Of a stretch of 64,000 nt of DNA, positions 1 to 9,404 are shown piece by piece. The DNA comes from Sphingomonas vulcanisoli (GTDB taxonomy: Bacteria; Pseudomonadota; Alphaproteobacteria; Sphingomonadales; Sphingomonadaceae). A model generated the notes under the pieces. The model had not been told where the DNA came from. It worked only from the letters and a program-made list of their open reading frames with translations, and did no database searches. Made by a program: the position numbers and the translations under genes. Numbering within the stretch: the stretch's first letter is position 1; every line of letters begins with the position of its first letter. The stretch lies in NCBI RefSeq assembly GCF_011761305.1, contig NZ_JAAOZC010000001.1, forward strand, positions 620,001 to 684,000, given 5' to 3'.

Positions 1-88
1 GCGCGCGATTGCCGGTGAAGGTCGGTGCCCTGCCCGTATCGTTTGCCACGCCCTGCTCGGGCCGCCAGCCGCTCGGATTGATCGTCAT
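1..88 (-). CDS. gcvPB: Glycine dehydrogenase (decarboxylating) subunit 2, N-terminal end only
   Basis: Only the first 29 codons lie in the window, from an ATG at 88; the gene runs off the left edge. The peptide starts [20 protein letters not shown], which I recognise as the start of the second half of the two-subunit P-protein, the half that carries the PLP lysine. Its ATG overlaps the TGA of gcvPA in an ATGA junction (85-88), so the two subunits are probably translated in a coupled way. P-protein decarboxylates glycine and passes the aminomethyl group to the lipoyl arm of GcvH. The assignment rests on the start peptide and on the gene order. Confidence 0.85.
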   Translation of the reverse strand, partial: MTINPSGWRPEQGVANDTGRAPTFTGNRA

Positions 89-1452
89 GCCAGCGCATCC
101 TCAAGTGCGGAGGCAAGCGCCTCGACATCCTCCGATGTGGTGGTTTCGGTGACGGCGAGGACGAGGCCATTGGCCAGCGCCTCGATGCCCGGATAGAGCC
201 TGCCCAGCGAGACCCCGCCCAAGACTCCCTTTTCCGCCATCGCCCGCACGACAGGCCGCGCTTCCCTCGGCAGGCGCAGCGTGAATTCGTTGAAGAAGGA
301 CGGTGTCACCAATTCGACACCGTCGATCTCGACAAGCCGATCCGCGGCAGCGACCGCCTTGGCATGGTTGAGCAACGCCAATTTACGCAACCCCGCCTCG
401 CCGAGCAAACTCATATGGACCGTGAACGCCAGCGCACAAAGCCCTGCATTGGTGCAGATATTGCTCGTCGCTTTCTCACGGCGGATATGCTGTTCGCGGG
501 TCGAAAGCGTCAGCACGAAGCCGCGCTTGCCATCGGCGTCGGTTGTCTCGCCGCAGAGACGGCCCGGCATCTGGCGGACATATTTCTCGCGCGTTGCGAA
601 CAGCCCGACATAAGGCCCGCCGAAATTGAGGCCGACACCGATCGACTGGCCCTCCCCCACCACGATATCCGCGCCCATCTCGCCTGGCGATTTAATTGCG
701 CCGAGTGAGACTGGCTCGGTGACGACGACGATCAATAGCGCGCCCTTGGCATGACAGGCCTCCGCCAGTGCGGACCAGTCACCGATATGGCCGAGAATCG
801 AAGGTGTCTGGACGACGACGCAGCTCGTCTCCCCATCCACCGCCGCGACTAGTCGGGCGAGTTCCTTAGCAGGCGCTTCCGGATCGAGCGTCGGAAGGGC
901 TGTTTCCAGCGTATCGCCGGTGAACTTCGCCATCGTCGTGCAGACCGAAACATAATGCGGATGCAGCCCGGCGGAAAGAATCGCCTTCTTTTTCCGCGTG
1001 ATCCGCCGCGCCATGCCGATCGCTTCCCAGCAGGCGGTCGAGCCATCGTACATTGAGGCATTGGCGACTTCGCAGCCGAACATCGCCGCGACCTGCGTCT
1101 GGAATTCAAAGAGGGCCTGCAGCGTGCCTTGCGCGATCTCCGGCTGATAGGGCGTGTAACTGGTGAGGAATTCGCCGCGCTGGATTATGTGATCGACGGT
1201 CGCTGGGATGTGGTGGCGGTAGGCGCCGCAGCCGAGGAAAAAGGGCACATCGCCCGCGACCATATTATTGGCTGCCAACGCCTTGAGTTGCCGCTCGACC
1301 GCCATTTCCGAAACATGCAGCGGCAGTCCCTCGATCGGCTGCTTCAGAAGCAAATCTTGCGGCACGTCGGCGAACAGCGCCTCGATCGTGGGGGCGCCGA
1401 TCACCTCCAGCATCTCGGCGCGATCGTCGTCGGTCAGCGGCAGAAAACGCAT
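85..1452 (-). CDS. gcvPA: Glycine dehydrogenase (decarboxylating) subunit 1
   Basis: This is the 455-residue non-PLP half of the split glycine decarboxylase (P-protein). With GcvPB it decarboxylates glycine in the glycine cleavage system. The frame stays open for 95 codons upstream, but the ATG at 1452 gives the family start [10 protein letters not shown] and the usual length of about 450 residues. That ATG shares its A with the TGA of the upstream methyltransferase gene (TGATG). Family segments seen include [41 protein letters not shown] and [10 protein letters not shown]. It lies in the gcv operon downstream of the glycine riboswitch and overlaps gcvPB by four bases. Confidence 0.95.
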   Translation of the reverse strand: MRFLPLTDDDRAEMLEVIGAPTIEALFADVPQDLLLKQPIEGLPLHVSEMAVERQLKALAANNMVAGDVPFFLGCGAYRHHIPATVDHIIQRGEFLTSYTPYQPEIAQGTLQALFEFQTQVAAMFGCEVANASMYDGSTACWEAIGMARRITRKKKAILSAGLHPHYVSVCTTMAKFTGDTLETALPTLDPEAPAKELARLVAAVDGETSCVVVQTPSILGHIGDWSALAEACHAKGALLIVVVTEPVSLGAIKSPGEMGADIVVGEGQSIGVGLNFGGPYVGLFATREKYVRQMPGRLCGETTDADGKRGFVLTLSTREQHIRREKATSNICTNAGLCALAFTVHMSLLGEAGLRKLALLNHAKAVAAADRLVEIDGVELVTPSFFNEFTLRLPREARPVVRAMAEKGVLGGVSLGRLYPGIEALANGLVLAVTETTTSEDVEALASALEDALA

Positions 1453-2219
1453 CAGGTGGGCTTCCTCATCGAAAAACGGAGGCGGACATAATCGGCGATC
1501 CAGCTGCCATCGGACTGGCGGAGCCGGCCTTCGAGACGACGCTCGGCACCTTCGGCAATGGCGCTCTGCTCGCTTTCGGATATCTGTTCGGTGTTCATCA
1601 AACCGGAGCGGAAGGTCTTGATCCAGCCGGTAATACCGGTCGGCAACGATGTCGGCCGCGGTATCAGCCGCGCCTCGATGTCGGTGAAACCGGCGGCTTG
1701 ATACGTATCGGTGAAATCGGCGATGCTGGGATACCAATGCGTGCCCGTGGAGCGGACTTCATGACCGCGCGCCGCCAGTTCGGCACGGATCGCCACCCAG
1801 ATCGCAGCGACATTCCCCTCCCCGCCCATCTCACCGACAAAGCGCCCGCCAGGTTTCAGCGCAGCAAAAGCACCGCACGCGACGCCCTGCTTATCGAGCA
1901 TCCAGTGCAGCGCGGCGTTGGAGAAAGCGGCATCGAAGTCCGGGCCGAAGGCAAGCGCCTGGCAATCCTGGACCCGCGCGTCGATTCCCTTGGCGCGCGC
2001 CGTAGCGACCATCTCAGGCGACGCATCCACGCCTATGACTTCTGCGCCCGTCGCGATGATCTTCTTGGTCAGCACGCCATCGCCACAGCCGATATCGAGG
2101 ATGCGTTCGCCAGCCTGAGGCGCGAGCAGCTCCAGCACCGGCGCGCCCATTGCGGGCACGAATGCGGCGTTGGCGGCATAATCCGCAGGGTTCCAGCGGC
2201 TGGCGTCGTTGACGCTCAC
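1452..2219 (-). CDS. Class I SAM-dependent methyltransferase inside the gcv operon
   Basis: The 255-residue protein has a Rossmann-type methyltransferase fold. Motif I is [14 protein letters not shown] (about residues 41-54), the acidic end of strand 2 is [11 protein letters not shown], and FSNAALHWM resembles the motif IV region of the trans-aconitate/malonyl-ACP methyltransferase type. The start is GTG at 2219, overlapping the gcvH stop by four bases (GTGA). It sits between gcvH and gcvPA with overlaps on both sides, so it should be co-transcribed under the glycine riboswitch. The substrate cannot be read from the sequence. A link to one-carbon or SAM balance would be guesswork from context. 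Confidence 0.8.
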   Translation of the reverse strand: MSVNDASRWNPADYAANAAFVPAMGAPVLELLAPQAGERILDIGCGDGVLTKKIIATGAEVIGVDASPEMVATARAKGIDARVQDCQALAFGPDFDAAFSNAALHWMLDKQGVACGAFAALKPGGRFVGEMGGEGNVAAIWVAIRAELAARGHEVRSTGTHWYPSIADFTDTYQAAGFTDIEARLIPRPTSLPTGITGWIKTFRSGLMNTEQISESEQSAIAEGAERRLEGRLRQSDGSWIADYVRLRFSMRKPT

Positions 2220-2587
2220 AGACCGTCCACGAAGGCCTTGTAGGCGGCGTCATCCATCAGCCCGGCAAGTTCGCCTTCGTTTGAGAGCGTCAATTTGAAG
2301 AACCAGCCCTCGCCCTCCGGCGAAGTGTTAACCAGCGCGGGGTCGGCTTCGAGCGCGCCGTTGCCCTCGATCACCTCGCCCGAAACCGGCGCATAGACGT
2401 CCGATGCGGCCTTCACCGATTCTACGACTGCGGCCTCCTTGCCCTTCTCCACCTGCGTTCCCGCCGGCGGCACTTCGACGAACACGACGTCACCCAATTG
2501 CGCCTGGGCGTAATCGGTAATGCCGACGGTAGCGGTGCTACCCTCGACCGCGATCCATTCATGATCCTTGGTGAAATAGGTCGGCAT
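2216..2587 (-). CDS. gcvH: Glycine cleavage system H protein
   Basis: This 123-residue lipoyl carrier shuttles the aminomethyl intermediate from P-protein to T-protein. The sequence starts [12 protein letters not shown], and the lipoylation site is K59 in [17 protein letters not shown], as expected for GcvH. Length matches the family (about 125). The ATG at 2587 is chosen because an upstream extension in the same frame is only the gcvT gene read out of frame. It begins four bases after the gcvT stop and ends in a GTGA overlap with the methyltransferase gene. Confidence 0.97.
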   Translation of the reverse strand: MPTYFTKDHEWIAVEGSTATVGITDYAQAQLGDVVFVEVPPAGTQVEKGKEAAVVESVKAASDVYAPVSGEVIEGNGALEADPALVNTSPEGEGWFFKLTLSNEGELAGLMDDAAYKAFVDGL

Positions 2588-2591
2588 ATGG

Positions 2592-3719
2592 TCAGGCTCC
2601 CTTGCGGTGATAGCGGTGGGGGACGAAGGGCATCGGCACGACGGTGGCGGCGAGCCGCTTGCCGCGAACATCGATCTCAAGTGTGCGACCGAGCGGTGCG
2701 CTACCGACGCTGACAATGGCCATCGCGATCGGCGCCTGCAGACTGGGGCTGAAGCCGCCGGACGTGACCGTCCCGACTTGAGCATCGCCGTCATAAACCA
2801 ACGCGCCTTCCCGCGCGGGTTGCCGCCCTTCGATGCTCAGCCCGATTCGCTTGGCGGGCGCGCCGTGCTTGAGATAGCCGAGGATCTTGTCGGCCCCGGG
2901 AAAGCCGCCCTCGCCGCGCCGCCGCTTGGAGATGGCGAACTTGAGGTCGGTCGAGACGGGATCGATCTGCTCGTTGAGGTCATGCCCATAGAGAGGCAGC
3001 CCTGCTTCCAGCCGCAGCGAATCGCGCGCGCCGAGGCCGATCGGCTTCACCTCGGGCTGGGCGAGCAAAGCGTTGGCCACAGCCTCGACATCACCGGCAT
3101 CGACCGAGATTTCGAAGCCATCCTCGCCGGTATAGCCAGAGCGGCTGATATGCGCGTCGACACCATCGATCTGAAAGCGGCCGCCGGTCATGAACACCAA
3201 CGCCTCAAGCGGAGTTTCGCCGCTCACCAGCCGCTTGAGCGCATCAAACGCCTTGGGGCCCTGCAGCGCCAGTAGCGCGCGCGCGTCCATATGATTGAGC
3301 GTGATTGCGTCGGGCAGATGCTCGTGGAGGTGGCCGATATCGTCCCACTTGGTCGCCCCGTTGACGACCATGTAAATGCCGTCGCGCCAGCGCGTGAGCA
3401 TCAGATCGTCGAGAATGCCGCCCTCTTCATTGAGCAGCAGCGAATAGCGCATCTGGCCGAGCGTGAGGCTCTCGATATCGGCGGGCAGCAAGGCCTCCAG
3501 CGCGCCGTCCAGCCCGTCCCCCGACAGGAACAGCTGGCCCATATGGCTGACATCGAACAGCCCGGCGCTCTCGCGAGTCCAGAGGTGCTCGGCGATGATG
3601 CCTTCATATTGTATCGGCATGTGATAGCCAGCAAAGGGCACCATCCGCGCACCCTGCGCGCGATGCCAGCTATCGAGCGGCAGCGTCTCGATAATGTCGG
3701 GCGCGGTGTCTTCGCTCAT
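2592..3719 (-). CDS. gcvT: Aminomethyltransferase, glycine cleavage T protein
   Basis: The 375-residue T-protein releases ammonia from the lipoyl-bound intermediate and transfers the methylene group to tetrahydrofolate. Family segments include [46 protein letters not shown] and [17 protein letters not shown]. The ATG at 3719 gives MSEDTAPDI; an upstream ATG at 3731 (MGTSMSEDT) is possible. It is the first gene of the gcv operon, about 60 bases downstream of the tandem glycine riboswitch. Confidence 0.96.
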   Translation of the reverse strand: MSEDTAPDIIETLPLDSWHRAQGARMVPFAGYHMPIQYEGIIAEHLWTRESAGLFDVSHMGQLFLSGDGLDGALEALLPADIESLTLGQMRYSLLLNEEGGILDDLMLTRWRDGIYMVVNGATKWDDIGHLHEHLPDAITLNHMDARALLALQGPKAFDALKRLVSGETPLEALVFMTGGRFQIDGVDAHISRSGYTGEDGFEISVDAGDVEAVANALLAQPEVKPIGLGARDSLRLEAGLPLYGHDLNEQIDPVSTDLKFAISKRRRGEGGFPGADKILGYLKHGAPAKRIGLSIEGRQPAREGALVYDGDAQVGTVTSGGFSPSLQAPIAMAIVSVGSAPLGRTLEIDVRGKRLAATVVPMPFVPHRYHRKGA

Positions 3720-3779
3720 GCTCGTCCCCATCAGAAGTGCAACGGCCGCGCCATCGGTCAAGCCGATGACGTGGATCGC

Positions 3780-4020
3780 TGCCCCCTCTGTCACGGAACC
3801 TGAGAGCTTTCCCTCGGGGTGAGCCCAAGGTTACACCTTCGGTGGGACAGGCCCGAGGGCGCATCCGCTTTCCAGAGCGTCGCTTACGAGTCGCGCGGTC
3901 CGTTGACCTGAGAGATTCCGGGGCGGTTGCTCCTTCGGCGATGGCGGTCTCTTGCCCAGATCGAACCACCGGCAAGCCGGCTACGATCTGGGAGATTCCC
4001 GCCATCTTCTCCCGCGCGTC
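3780..4020 (-). promoter_or_regulatory. Tandem glycine riboswitch in the gcv leader
   Basis: Read on the minus strand, the leader holds two aptamers in series. The first has CGCCGAAGGAGCAA, then GGAATCTCTCAGGTC, then GGACCGCG and CTCTGGAAAG (about 4020 down to 3865). The second has CACCGAAGGTGTAACC, GGGAAAGCTCTCAGG and GTGACAGAGGGGG (about 3850 down to 3780). These are the conserved cores of the tandem glycine aptamer. A small hairpin (CATCGG/CCGATG, 3752-3768) lies between aptamer 2 and gcvT and could belong to the expression platform; it has no T-run. A TTGACT hexamer about 55 bases upstream (4076-4081) could be a -35 box, but the -10 is weak. Confidence 0.92.
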
Positions 4021-4092
4021 CGCCCGCCGGTTGCCCGGCGGCGACGGGTCAGGGGATGGCGTGCCCGGGCGCGGGAGTCAACGCCGAAGCAG

Positions 4093-4734
4093 TCAGTGCG
4101 AAACGTTATAGGCCAGTTGATCTTTGGTAAGCTGAAAGCCGATCAGCAATTCGAAATTGGCCTGGTCTACGGCCCGGCGGATGCGCGGATCGGACATGGG
4201 ATCGATCGAGGCATCGGCGTCGCCCGCCTTGCGCTTGCGGTTGAGCCGCTGCGAAACACTGCTCGGCAGCGATGCGGCGGCCTTGTCCACCGTCGCGGCG
4301 GCGCCTGCCGTCCCCTGCCCGCGCAATTGCCCATCGGCGAAGTGGACCTGAACGTTCGAGACTTGCTTGGAAAGGATCTTGGTCCCTGCCTGCAGCACGG
4401 TCCAATAATAAGGCAGCAGGATATCGCGTTCGCCGCGCGGATTGGCGCGCGTGGCGACGACATCGAAGGTGACGTTGGCGCGCACCGGCGATCCGGTTTC
4501 ATCGCATTGGGTACGCAGATTGGTGATCGTCGCGGTTACGTCGAGCGCGCGCGCGTCACGGCTTTGCTCGGGGCTGAACAGCGATACGTCCCCCGTATAG
4601 GCCGGGATCGCCACCGCCGGGCAGGTCGATCGCGTGATCTTCTGGCCGAGCGTCTCATCAAGATCCGATTTGCCATGCGAGCAGCCGGCGACCAGCAGCA
4701 ACAGGCCCAGCGGGAGCAGAACGGAACGAACCAA
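4093..4734 (-). CDS. Hypothetical lipoprotein
   Basis: The 213-residue protein has a clear lipoprotein signal: MVRSVLLPLGLLLLVAGC, with the lipobox LVAGC and the modified cysteine at residue 18. The mature part contains a conserved-looking domain (TCPAVAIPAYTGDVSLF, VTATITNLRTQC, VTFDVVATRANPRG). It reads as a soluble periplasmic domain with two cysteines and no recognisable enzyme motif. I do not recognise a named family. It lies upstream of the gcv riboswitch on the same strand and is divergent from thrB, so it is probably its own transcription unit. Confidence 0.75.
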   Translation of the reverse strand: MVRSVLLPLGLLLLVAGCSHGKSDLDETLGQKITRSTCPAVAIPAYTGDVSLFSPEQSRDARALDVTATITNLRTQCDETGSPVRANVTFDVVATRANPRGERDILLPYYWTVLQAGTKILSKQVSNVQVHFADGQLRGQGTAGAAATVDKAAASLPSSVSQRLNRKRKAGDADASIDPMSDPRIRRAVDQANFELLIGFQLTKDQLAYNVSH

Positions 4735-4843
4735 CGGGTGAGACCTCGTGCGATGAGCGGTTTCGCTCCATAGGAACCGGCTTCCCGCGAAGCAAGCGAA
4801 CGCATAGGGGGATGCGATGGACTGCGGGCGGGGCGATTGAGCA

Positions 4844-5800
4844 ATGGCGGTTTACACGCAGGTGCCCGCCGAAGCGCTGGCCGATTTTCTCGGCCGGTTC
4901 GATGTCGGCACGCTGGTCTCGGTGAAGGGCATTGCCGAGGGCGTTGAGAACAGCAATTATCTCGTCGATACAACCGATAACCGGTTCATCCTAACATTGT
5001 ATGAGAAACGTGTGGCGGAGGGCGATCTGCCGTTCTTCATGGCGTTGCTCGATCATCTTGCCGCACGGGGCAATCCGGTGCCACCCGCGATTCCCGATCG
5101 CGAGGGGCGTCTGATCCACGAATTGGAAGGACGGCCAGCCTGCCTGATCCGTTTCCTGCCCGGCGTCTCGGTCACGCGCCCCACCCCGCCCCAGGCCCGC
5201 GCCGCCGGGCGGGCAATGGCCGGGATGCATGCGGCGTTGGCCGATTTTATCGGCGAGCGGCCTAATACGCTCGGCTATGAGGCCTGGATGCCGCTGTTCG
5301 ATCGCTGCGGCAGCGATCTCGACACGATTGACCCTGCGTTGCGGCCAGTGCTCGCGGCGGCGCTCGAGCAGGTTGTGCCACGGTGGCCAAAGGGTGGCGA
5401 TCAGATGGTGATCCATGCCGATCTCTTTCCCGATAATGTGCTGATGCGCGGCGATATCGTCACCGGCTTGATCGATTTCTACTTCGCCTGCACCGATCTC
5501 AGGCTCTACGATCTGGCGATCATGCATTCTGCCTGGTGCTTCGATCCGCCTGGAAATCACTACCAGGCCGATGTCGGACAGGCGCTGATCGAAGGCTATG
5601 CGGAGCGATTTCCGCTAAGCATGGGCGAGCGCGCGATCCTGCCGACGCTGGCGATGGGTGCCTGCATCCGCTTCGCGCTGACCCGCGCCTGGGACTGGCT
5701 CAACACCCCCGCCGACGCGCTCGTGACGCGCAAGGATCCGCGCGCCTACACGCGCCGCCTGGCTTTCTACGCCAACAACGGCGGACAGGTTTTTCTATGA
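4844..5800 (+). CDS. thrB: Homoserine kinase, aminoglycoside-phosphotransferase fold
   Basis: The 318-residue protein starts [16 protein letters not shown] and matches the kinase-fold type of ThrB (not the GHMP type of E. coli), which phosphorylates homoserine in threonine synthesis. Motifs seen: an N-terminal nucleotide region [13 protein letters not shown] (residues 29-41), the Brenner-type catalytic motif [11 protein letters not shown] (H191, D193, N198) and the metal-binding LIDFYFA (D211). Its TGA overlaps the rnhA ATG in an ATGA junction, so thrB, rnhA and the following Gre-like gene probably form one operon. Confidence 0.92.
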   Translation: MAVYTQVPAEALADFLGRFDVGTLVSVKGIAEGVENSNYLVDTTDNRFILTLYEKRVAEGDLPFFMALLDHLAARGNPVPPAIPDREGRLIHELEGRPACLIRFLPGVSVTRPTPPQARAAGRAMAGMHAALADFIGERPNTLGYEAWMPLFDRCGSDLDTIDPALRPVLAAALEQVVPRWPKGGDQMVIHADLFPDNVLMRGDIVTGLIDFYFACTDLRLYDLAIMHSAWCFDPPGNHYQADVGQALIEGYAERFPLSMGERAILPTLAMGACIRFALTRAWDWLNTPADALVTRKDPRAYTRRLAFYANNGGQVFL

Positions 5801-6273
5801 CCGAACTTAGCCATGTCGAGATCGCCACCGATGGCGCGTGCAAGGGCAATCCCGGCCAAGGCGGATGGGCGGCAATCATCCGATCGGCCGGCCATGAGAA
5901 AGAGATCTCAGGCGGTGAGCGAGAGACGACCAATAACCGTATGGAATTGCGGGCCGCAATCGAAGGCTTGAACGCGCTCAAACGCCCCTGCCGCGTGACG
6001 CTGTCGACCGATAGCCGCTATGTGATGGATGGTCTTACCAAATGGGTCGCCGGTTGGCAGCGTAACGGTTGGAAGACCGCAGCCAGGCAGCCGGTGAAGA
6101 ATGAAGACCTTTGGCGCGCCCTGCTCGATGCCGCCAAACCACACCGAATCGAATGGGTCTGGGTCAAGGGCCATGCCGGCCATCCCGATAATGAGCGTGC
6201 CGATAAGCTCGCCTGCGCCGAAGCGTTGGTTTTCGCACGGAAACCTGCGCGCGCTGCGCCGTTCTCCGCTTGA
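5797..6273 (+). CDS. rnhA: Ribonuclease HI
   Basis: The 158-residue enzyme cuts the RNA strand of RNA-DNA hybrids. All catalytic residues are visible: D12 in [12 protein letters not shown]50 in NNRMELRA, D72 in STDSRY, H126 in VKGHAGHP and D136 in NERADKLA. The basic handle region ([13 protein letters not shown]) is also present, as in E. coli RNase HI. The ATG at 5797 overlaps the thrB stop by four bases and gives the normal length. Confidence 0.97.
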   Translation: MTELSHVEIATDGACKGNPGQGGWAAIIRSAGHEKEISGGERETTNNRMELRAAIEGLNALKRPCRVTLSTDSRYVMDGLTKWVAGWQRNGWKTAARQPVKNEDLWRALLDAAKPHRIEWVWVKGHAGHPDNERADKLACAEALVFARKPARAAPFSA

Positions 6274-6286
6274 AGGAGAAACGAAA

Positions 6287-6739
6287 GTGAGCGTCGCATT
6301 CCGTCGCGAGAGTGACGAGGAGCATAAGGAGCCGCGGTTCGAACTGCCGATTCCGCCCGGGCCCAATCTGGTGACGCCGCGCGGCCTATCGCTGATCCAG
6401 GCGCGCGTCGCGGAACTGGAGGCGGAGGACGGCGGCGATGAAGCGGCGCTGGCCGATCGCGCACGCGATCTGCGCTATTGGCGGCAGCGGTTGGCGACCG
6501 CCCGGCCCGCTCCGCCGCCGCCTGAGGACGAAGTCGCTTTCGGATCGAAGGTGAAGTTCAGGCTCAACAAAGCCATCCAGACGATTGAGATCGTTGGTGA
6601 TGATGAAGCTGATCCCGCACAAGGCCGGGTATCGTTCGCCGCGCCTCTGGCGCGCGCGATGATCGGCGGCGGCGTGGGTGACATGGTCGAGTTCGCCGGC
6701 CGCGAGGACGCGATCGAAGTTCTGGCCATCCTGAAATAG
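6287..6739 (+). CDS. GreA/GreB-type C-terminal domain protein
   Basis: The 150-residue protein starts at GTG 6287, preceded by AAGGAGA at a good distance. Residues 1-60 include an acidic segment and a short helical region (LIQARVAELEAED). The second half (FGSKVKFRLNKAIQTIEIVGDDEADPAQ onward, residues about 85-150) looks like the FKBP-like C-terminal domain of Gre factors: IVGDDEAD, GRVSFAAPLARAM and GGGVGDMVEFAG. The first half is much shorter than a standard Gre coiled coil, so anti-arrest cleavage activity is uncertain. It may instead bind RNA polymerase as a Gre-like regulator. A second, canonical greB lies at 46865. Confidence 0.75.
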   Translation: MSVAFRRESDEEHKEPRFELPIPPGPNLVTPRGLSLIQARVAELEAEDGGDEAALADRARDLRYWRQRLATARPAPPPPEDEVAFGSKVKFRLNKAIQTIEIVGDDEADPAQGRVSFAAPLARAMIGGGVGDMVEFAGREDAIEVLAILK

Positions 6740-6746
6740 CCCGTCT

Positions 6747-7835
6747 TTATCGAAACCGACCGGGTGCGTAGGGCTCGAGATCGATGTGCGCGACCCAGTC
6801 CGGCATCGGCTGCTCCAGAAGCAGGGCCGCGCCGATCGCGGCAGCGGCGGGGGCGGTCTGGATACCGAAACCGCCCTGCCCGGCGAACCAGAAGAACCCC
6901 GGCGCCTGTGGGTCGAAGCCGTAGATGGGCGCTCGATCGGGCGCGAAGCTTCGCAGCCCCGCCCAGGCGCGCTCCCGCTTGACGACTTGCCACGTCATCG
7001 CCTGCTGGAAGCGATCGATGGCGACCGCAATATCGATCTCCTCGGGTGCGACATCATGCGCCGGGCAGGCGGTTTCGTCATGCGGCGTCAGCCAGATTCG
7101 TCCGCCCGCCTCCGGCTTGAAATAGAAGCGACCGGCGGCGTCCATCACCAGCGGCAGATCCGCCGCCGCCGGTGGATCGGTGAGCAGCTGGATAACCGTG
7201 CGGCGGTGCGGTGTCACGGCAATGGCCATCGCCCCTGCCATCCGCGCGATCGTGGTGGCCCATGCGCCAGCGGCGTTGACGACGAGCCCCGCCGCCACAT
7301 CCCCCGCCCGTGTTGTCAGACGCCAGCCGCTGCCGGTGCGAGCAGCCTCCCTGACGGGCGCGTTGAGGAGTAGACCGACACCCGCGTGACGGGCCTCCGT
7401 GAGTATGGCGGTGTGATATGCGGCGACATCGATGTCTTGGCAGCTAGGCTCGAACAGAGCGCGTCCGAATTGTGGCGCCAAGCCGGGCAGAAGGGCGTGC
7501 AGCGCGGCGGGCCCAACCGGCTCCAGGAGAGGCGCGCCTCCCGCAAATTCCGCCGCCAGCGCCGCAAGTGCCCCATCCCCTTCCGGATCGGCGATGTGGA
7601 GGCAGCCGCGGGGGCTAAGATAGGGCGCCAGCGCAGCCGCCGATGCGGTTGTCAGCGGCTGCACGGCCGGCCCGCCATAGCTTTCGGACCAGAAGGCAGC
7701 CGATCGTCCCGTGGCATGATAACCCGGCTGCGCTTCCGCCTCGATCAGCAACACGCGCGCACGGCGTCCGATCGCTGCGGCTAGGCTCGCGCCTGCGATG
7801 CCGGCCCCGATGATCGCAATGTCCGTACTGTGCAT
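6747..7835 (-). CDS. FAD-dependent oxidoreductase, D-arginine dehydrogenase-like
   Basis: The 362-residue protein belongs to the DAO family. It has the N-terminal dinucleotide fold DIAIIGAGIAGASLAAAIG (residues 5-23), the FAD-loop segment PGYHATGRSAAFWSESYGG, the internal VVNAAGAWA, a substrate-side FYFKPEAGG and the C-terminal WAGLRSFAPDRAPIYG and FGIQTAPA. This pattern closely follows DauA (PA3863), which oxidises D-arginine and other D-amino acids. The true substrate is inferred only. It converges on the Gre-like gene (7 bases between stops) and is divergent from cpaA. Confidence 0.8.
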   Translation of the reverse strand: MHSTDIAIIGAGIAGASLAAAIGRRARVLLIEAEAQPGYHATGRSAAFWSESYGGPAVQPLTTASAAALAPYLSPRGCLHIADPEGDGALAALAAEFAGGAPLLEPVGPAALHALLPGLAPQFGRALFEPSCQDIDVAAYHTAILTEARHAGVGLLLNAPVREAARTGSGWRLTTRAGDVAAGLVVNAAGAWATTIARMAGAMAIAVTPHRRTVIQLLTDPPAAADLPLVMDAAGRFYFKPEAGGRIWLTPHDETACPAHDVAPEEIDIAVAIDRFQQAMTWQVVKRERAWAGLRSFAPDRAPIYGFDPQAPGFFWFAGQGGFGIQTAPAAAAIGAALLLEQPMPDWVAHIDLEPYAPGRFR

Positions 7836-7882
7836 CGGCCGCGGTTACGGTTTCGCAAGGCCTGTCGTCTAGCGGTTCGGCA

Positions 7883-8350
7883 ATGAACGCGGTTCAAATC
7901 GTCCTGCTGGCGTTGCTCGCCGCGCTGCTCGTGACCGCGGTGGTGACCGATCTGCGCGCGCGGACGATCGCGAATCGCCTCAATCTGGCAGTGGCCGCGC
8001 TCGGCATCGTCTGGTGGTTCGCATCCGGCTTGGGCCTCGCGGTCATCGGATTACAGGTGGCCGGCGCGCTGGCCGTGCTGCTGCTCTTCGGTCTCGCCTT
8101 TGCGCTGGGCGCCATGGGCGGGGGCGACGTCAAGCTGATCGCGGCGCTGGCGCTCTGGCTGCCGCCCCTGCTCCTGATCAAATTGCTCATCCTGATGAGC
8201 ATCGGTGGCGGCCTGCTGACGCTGGTGATGATCGCCGTGAAGATCGGCCGCCGTAGCGAGGGAGGAATCGAAATCCCCTATGGCGTGGCGATCTCAGGAG
8301 CAGCCCTGATGGTCATGGCCAACGATATCTTAACCATCCCCCGCCCATAA
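7883..8350 (+). CDS. cpaA: Prepilin peptidase of the Tad pilus (A24 family)
   Basis: The 155-residue protein with about five or six membrane segments carries the two aspartates of the A24 peptidases: D23 in VVTDLRARTIANRL and D82 in GAMGGGDVKLIA (the GxGD motif). It lacks the N-methylating domain of PilD, as is normal for CpaA/TadV. It would cut the leader of Flp-type pilins at the inner membrane. It opens the Tad gene cluster, with cpaB following after 46 bases. No pilin gene is found next to it. Confidence 0.9.
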   Translation: MNAVQIVLLALLAALLVTAVVTDLRARTIANRLNLAVAALGIVWWFASGLGLAVIGLQVAGALAVLLLFGLAFALGAMGGGDVKLIAALALWLPPLLLIKLLILMSIGGGLLTLVMIAVKIGRRSEGGIEIPYGVAISGAALMVMANDILTIPRP

Positions 8351-8396
8351 CGCGCTTTGCTTGCCACGGGGTGAGCGAGTGAAGGGTGTTTGAGGC

Positions 8397-9404
8397 ATGA
8401 ATCCTCGCAAGGTAATGGTCATGGCAGGCGCGCTGATTTTCGCGCTTTGCTGCGCTTTATTCGCGCGCAATCTGGTGAGCGGAGAAGCCGCTGCACCGGC
8501 CAATGCGGCTTTGCCCGCGCCTGCACCGCTCGGCCCCGAAGTGCTTGTCGCGATTCGCACGCTCACCCCCGGCACGATCGTCACCCCCGATGCCTTCCGG
8601 TATCAGCCCTGGCCCAAAGATCTGGTCGAGAAGGCCTATTTTGTGCGCGGCGAGCAGGCTGTCCAGTCGATCAACGGCTCGGTCGTTCGCTATCCGGTCA
8701 CCGCAGGCCAACCGCTGACGCAGGGCGCGCTGGTTTCGCCTGGCGATCGCGGCTTCCTTGCCGCGGCGCTCGGCCCGGGGATGCGCGCGGTCACGATCTC
8801 GGTTTCCGCGCAGAGCGGCGTCGCGGGCTTCATCTTCCCGGGCGATCGCGTCGATCTCTTGCTCACGCAGACAGTGAACGGCGGCGGCGACGGACAGCCG
8901 CTGCGCACGACCGAGACAATCGTTCAGAACATGCGTGTGCTGGCGACCGATCAGCATACCGACAAGACCGTGAACGATGCGGGCAAGACGCAGGTGGCCA
9001 TCTTCTCGAACGTCACCGTCGAGGCCACGCCCAAGATCGGTGAGAAGATCGCCGTGGCGCAGGCGCTCGGCACGCTCAGCCTCGCGCTCCGCCCGATTGC
9101 CGACGATCGCATGGAGCTCGAGCGGCAGATCGCCGCGGGTGAGATCAATGTCCCCGAGGTCAATAATGGCAAGGCCGAACAGCAGATGCTGCTGCAGGTC
9201 GCATCCCGCCCGATCGAAAGCGACACGGTGACAACCGGCGCGGATGTAAGCCGCTTCCAGCGGAGTAACGTGCCGGGAAAAGCTTCGGCGCCGGTAGCGG
9301 CGCCGGCCCCGACAGCACCGAGCCTCTTCCGCCCCCGCGGCGGCACCATCGCCATCGCGCGCGGCCAGACCGTGACCGAAACGCCCGTGGGGGGAATGAA
9401 CTGA
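8397..9404 (+). CDS. cpaB: Flp pilus assembly protein CpaB
   Basis: The 335-residue protein has an N-terminal signal or anchor (VMVMAGALIFALCCALFA), followed by an SAF domain (VLVAIRTLTPGTIVTPDAF, residues about 48-66) and the RcpC/CpaB region (GFIFPGDRVDLLLTQ). These are the standard CpaB domains; the protein is periplasmic and helps set up the secretin channel. The C-terminus is low-complexity (Ala/Pro). Its TGA overlaps the cpaC ATG (TGATG at 9402-9406). Confidence 0.92.
   Translation: MNPRKVMVMAGALIFALCCALFARNLVSGEAAAPANAALPAPAPLGPEVLVAIRTLTPGTIVTPDAFRYQPWPKDLVEKAYFVRGEQAVQSINGSVVRYPVTAGQPLTQGALVSPGDRGFLAAALGPGMRAVTISVSAQSGVAGFIFPGDRVDLLLTQTVNGGGDGQPLRTTETIVQNMRVLATDQHTDKTVNDAGKTQVAIFSNVTVEATPKIGEKIAVAQALGTLSLALRPIADDRMELERQIAAGEINVPEVNNGKAEQQMLLQVASRPIESDTVTTGADVSRFQRSNVPGKASAPVAAPAPTAPSLFRPRGGTIAIARGQTVTETPVGGMN

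Noticed and set aside
1453-1737. A longer gcvPA with 95 extra N-terminal residues.
   Set aside because: The extension is the methyltransferase gene read in another frame; the family start motif begins at 1452.
3670-4005. An open frame of 111 codons across the gcv leader.
   Set aside because: It is the translated glycine riboswitch; the conserved aptamer bases explain the sequence fully.
7856-7912. tRNA-like words (TCGTCTAGCGGT and GGTTCAAATC) just before and inside the cpaA start.
   Set aside because: The D-arm-like and T-arm-like words are only about 12 bases apart, with no room for an anticodon arm, and no acceptor stem pairs. The second word is part of the cpaA coding region.
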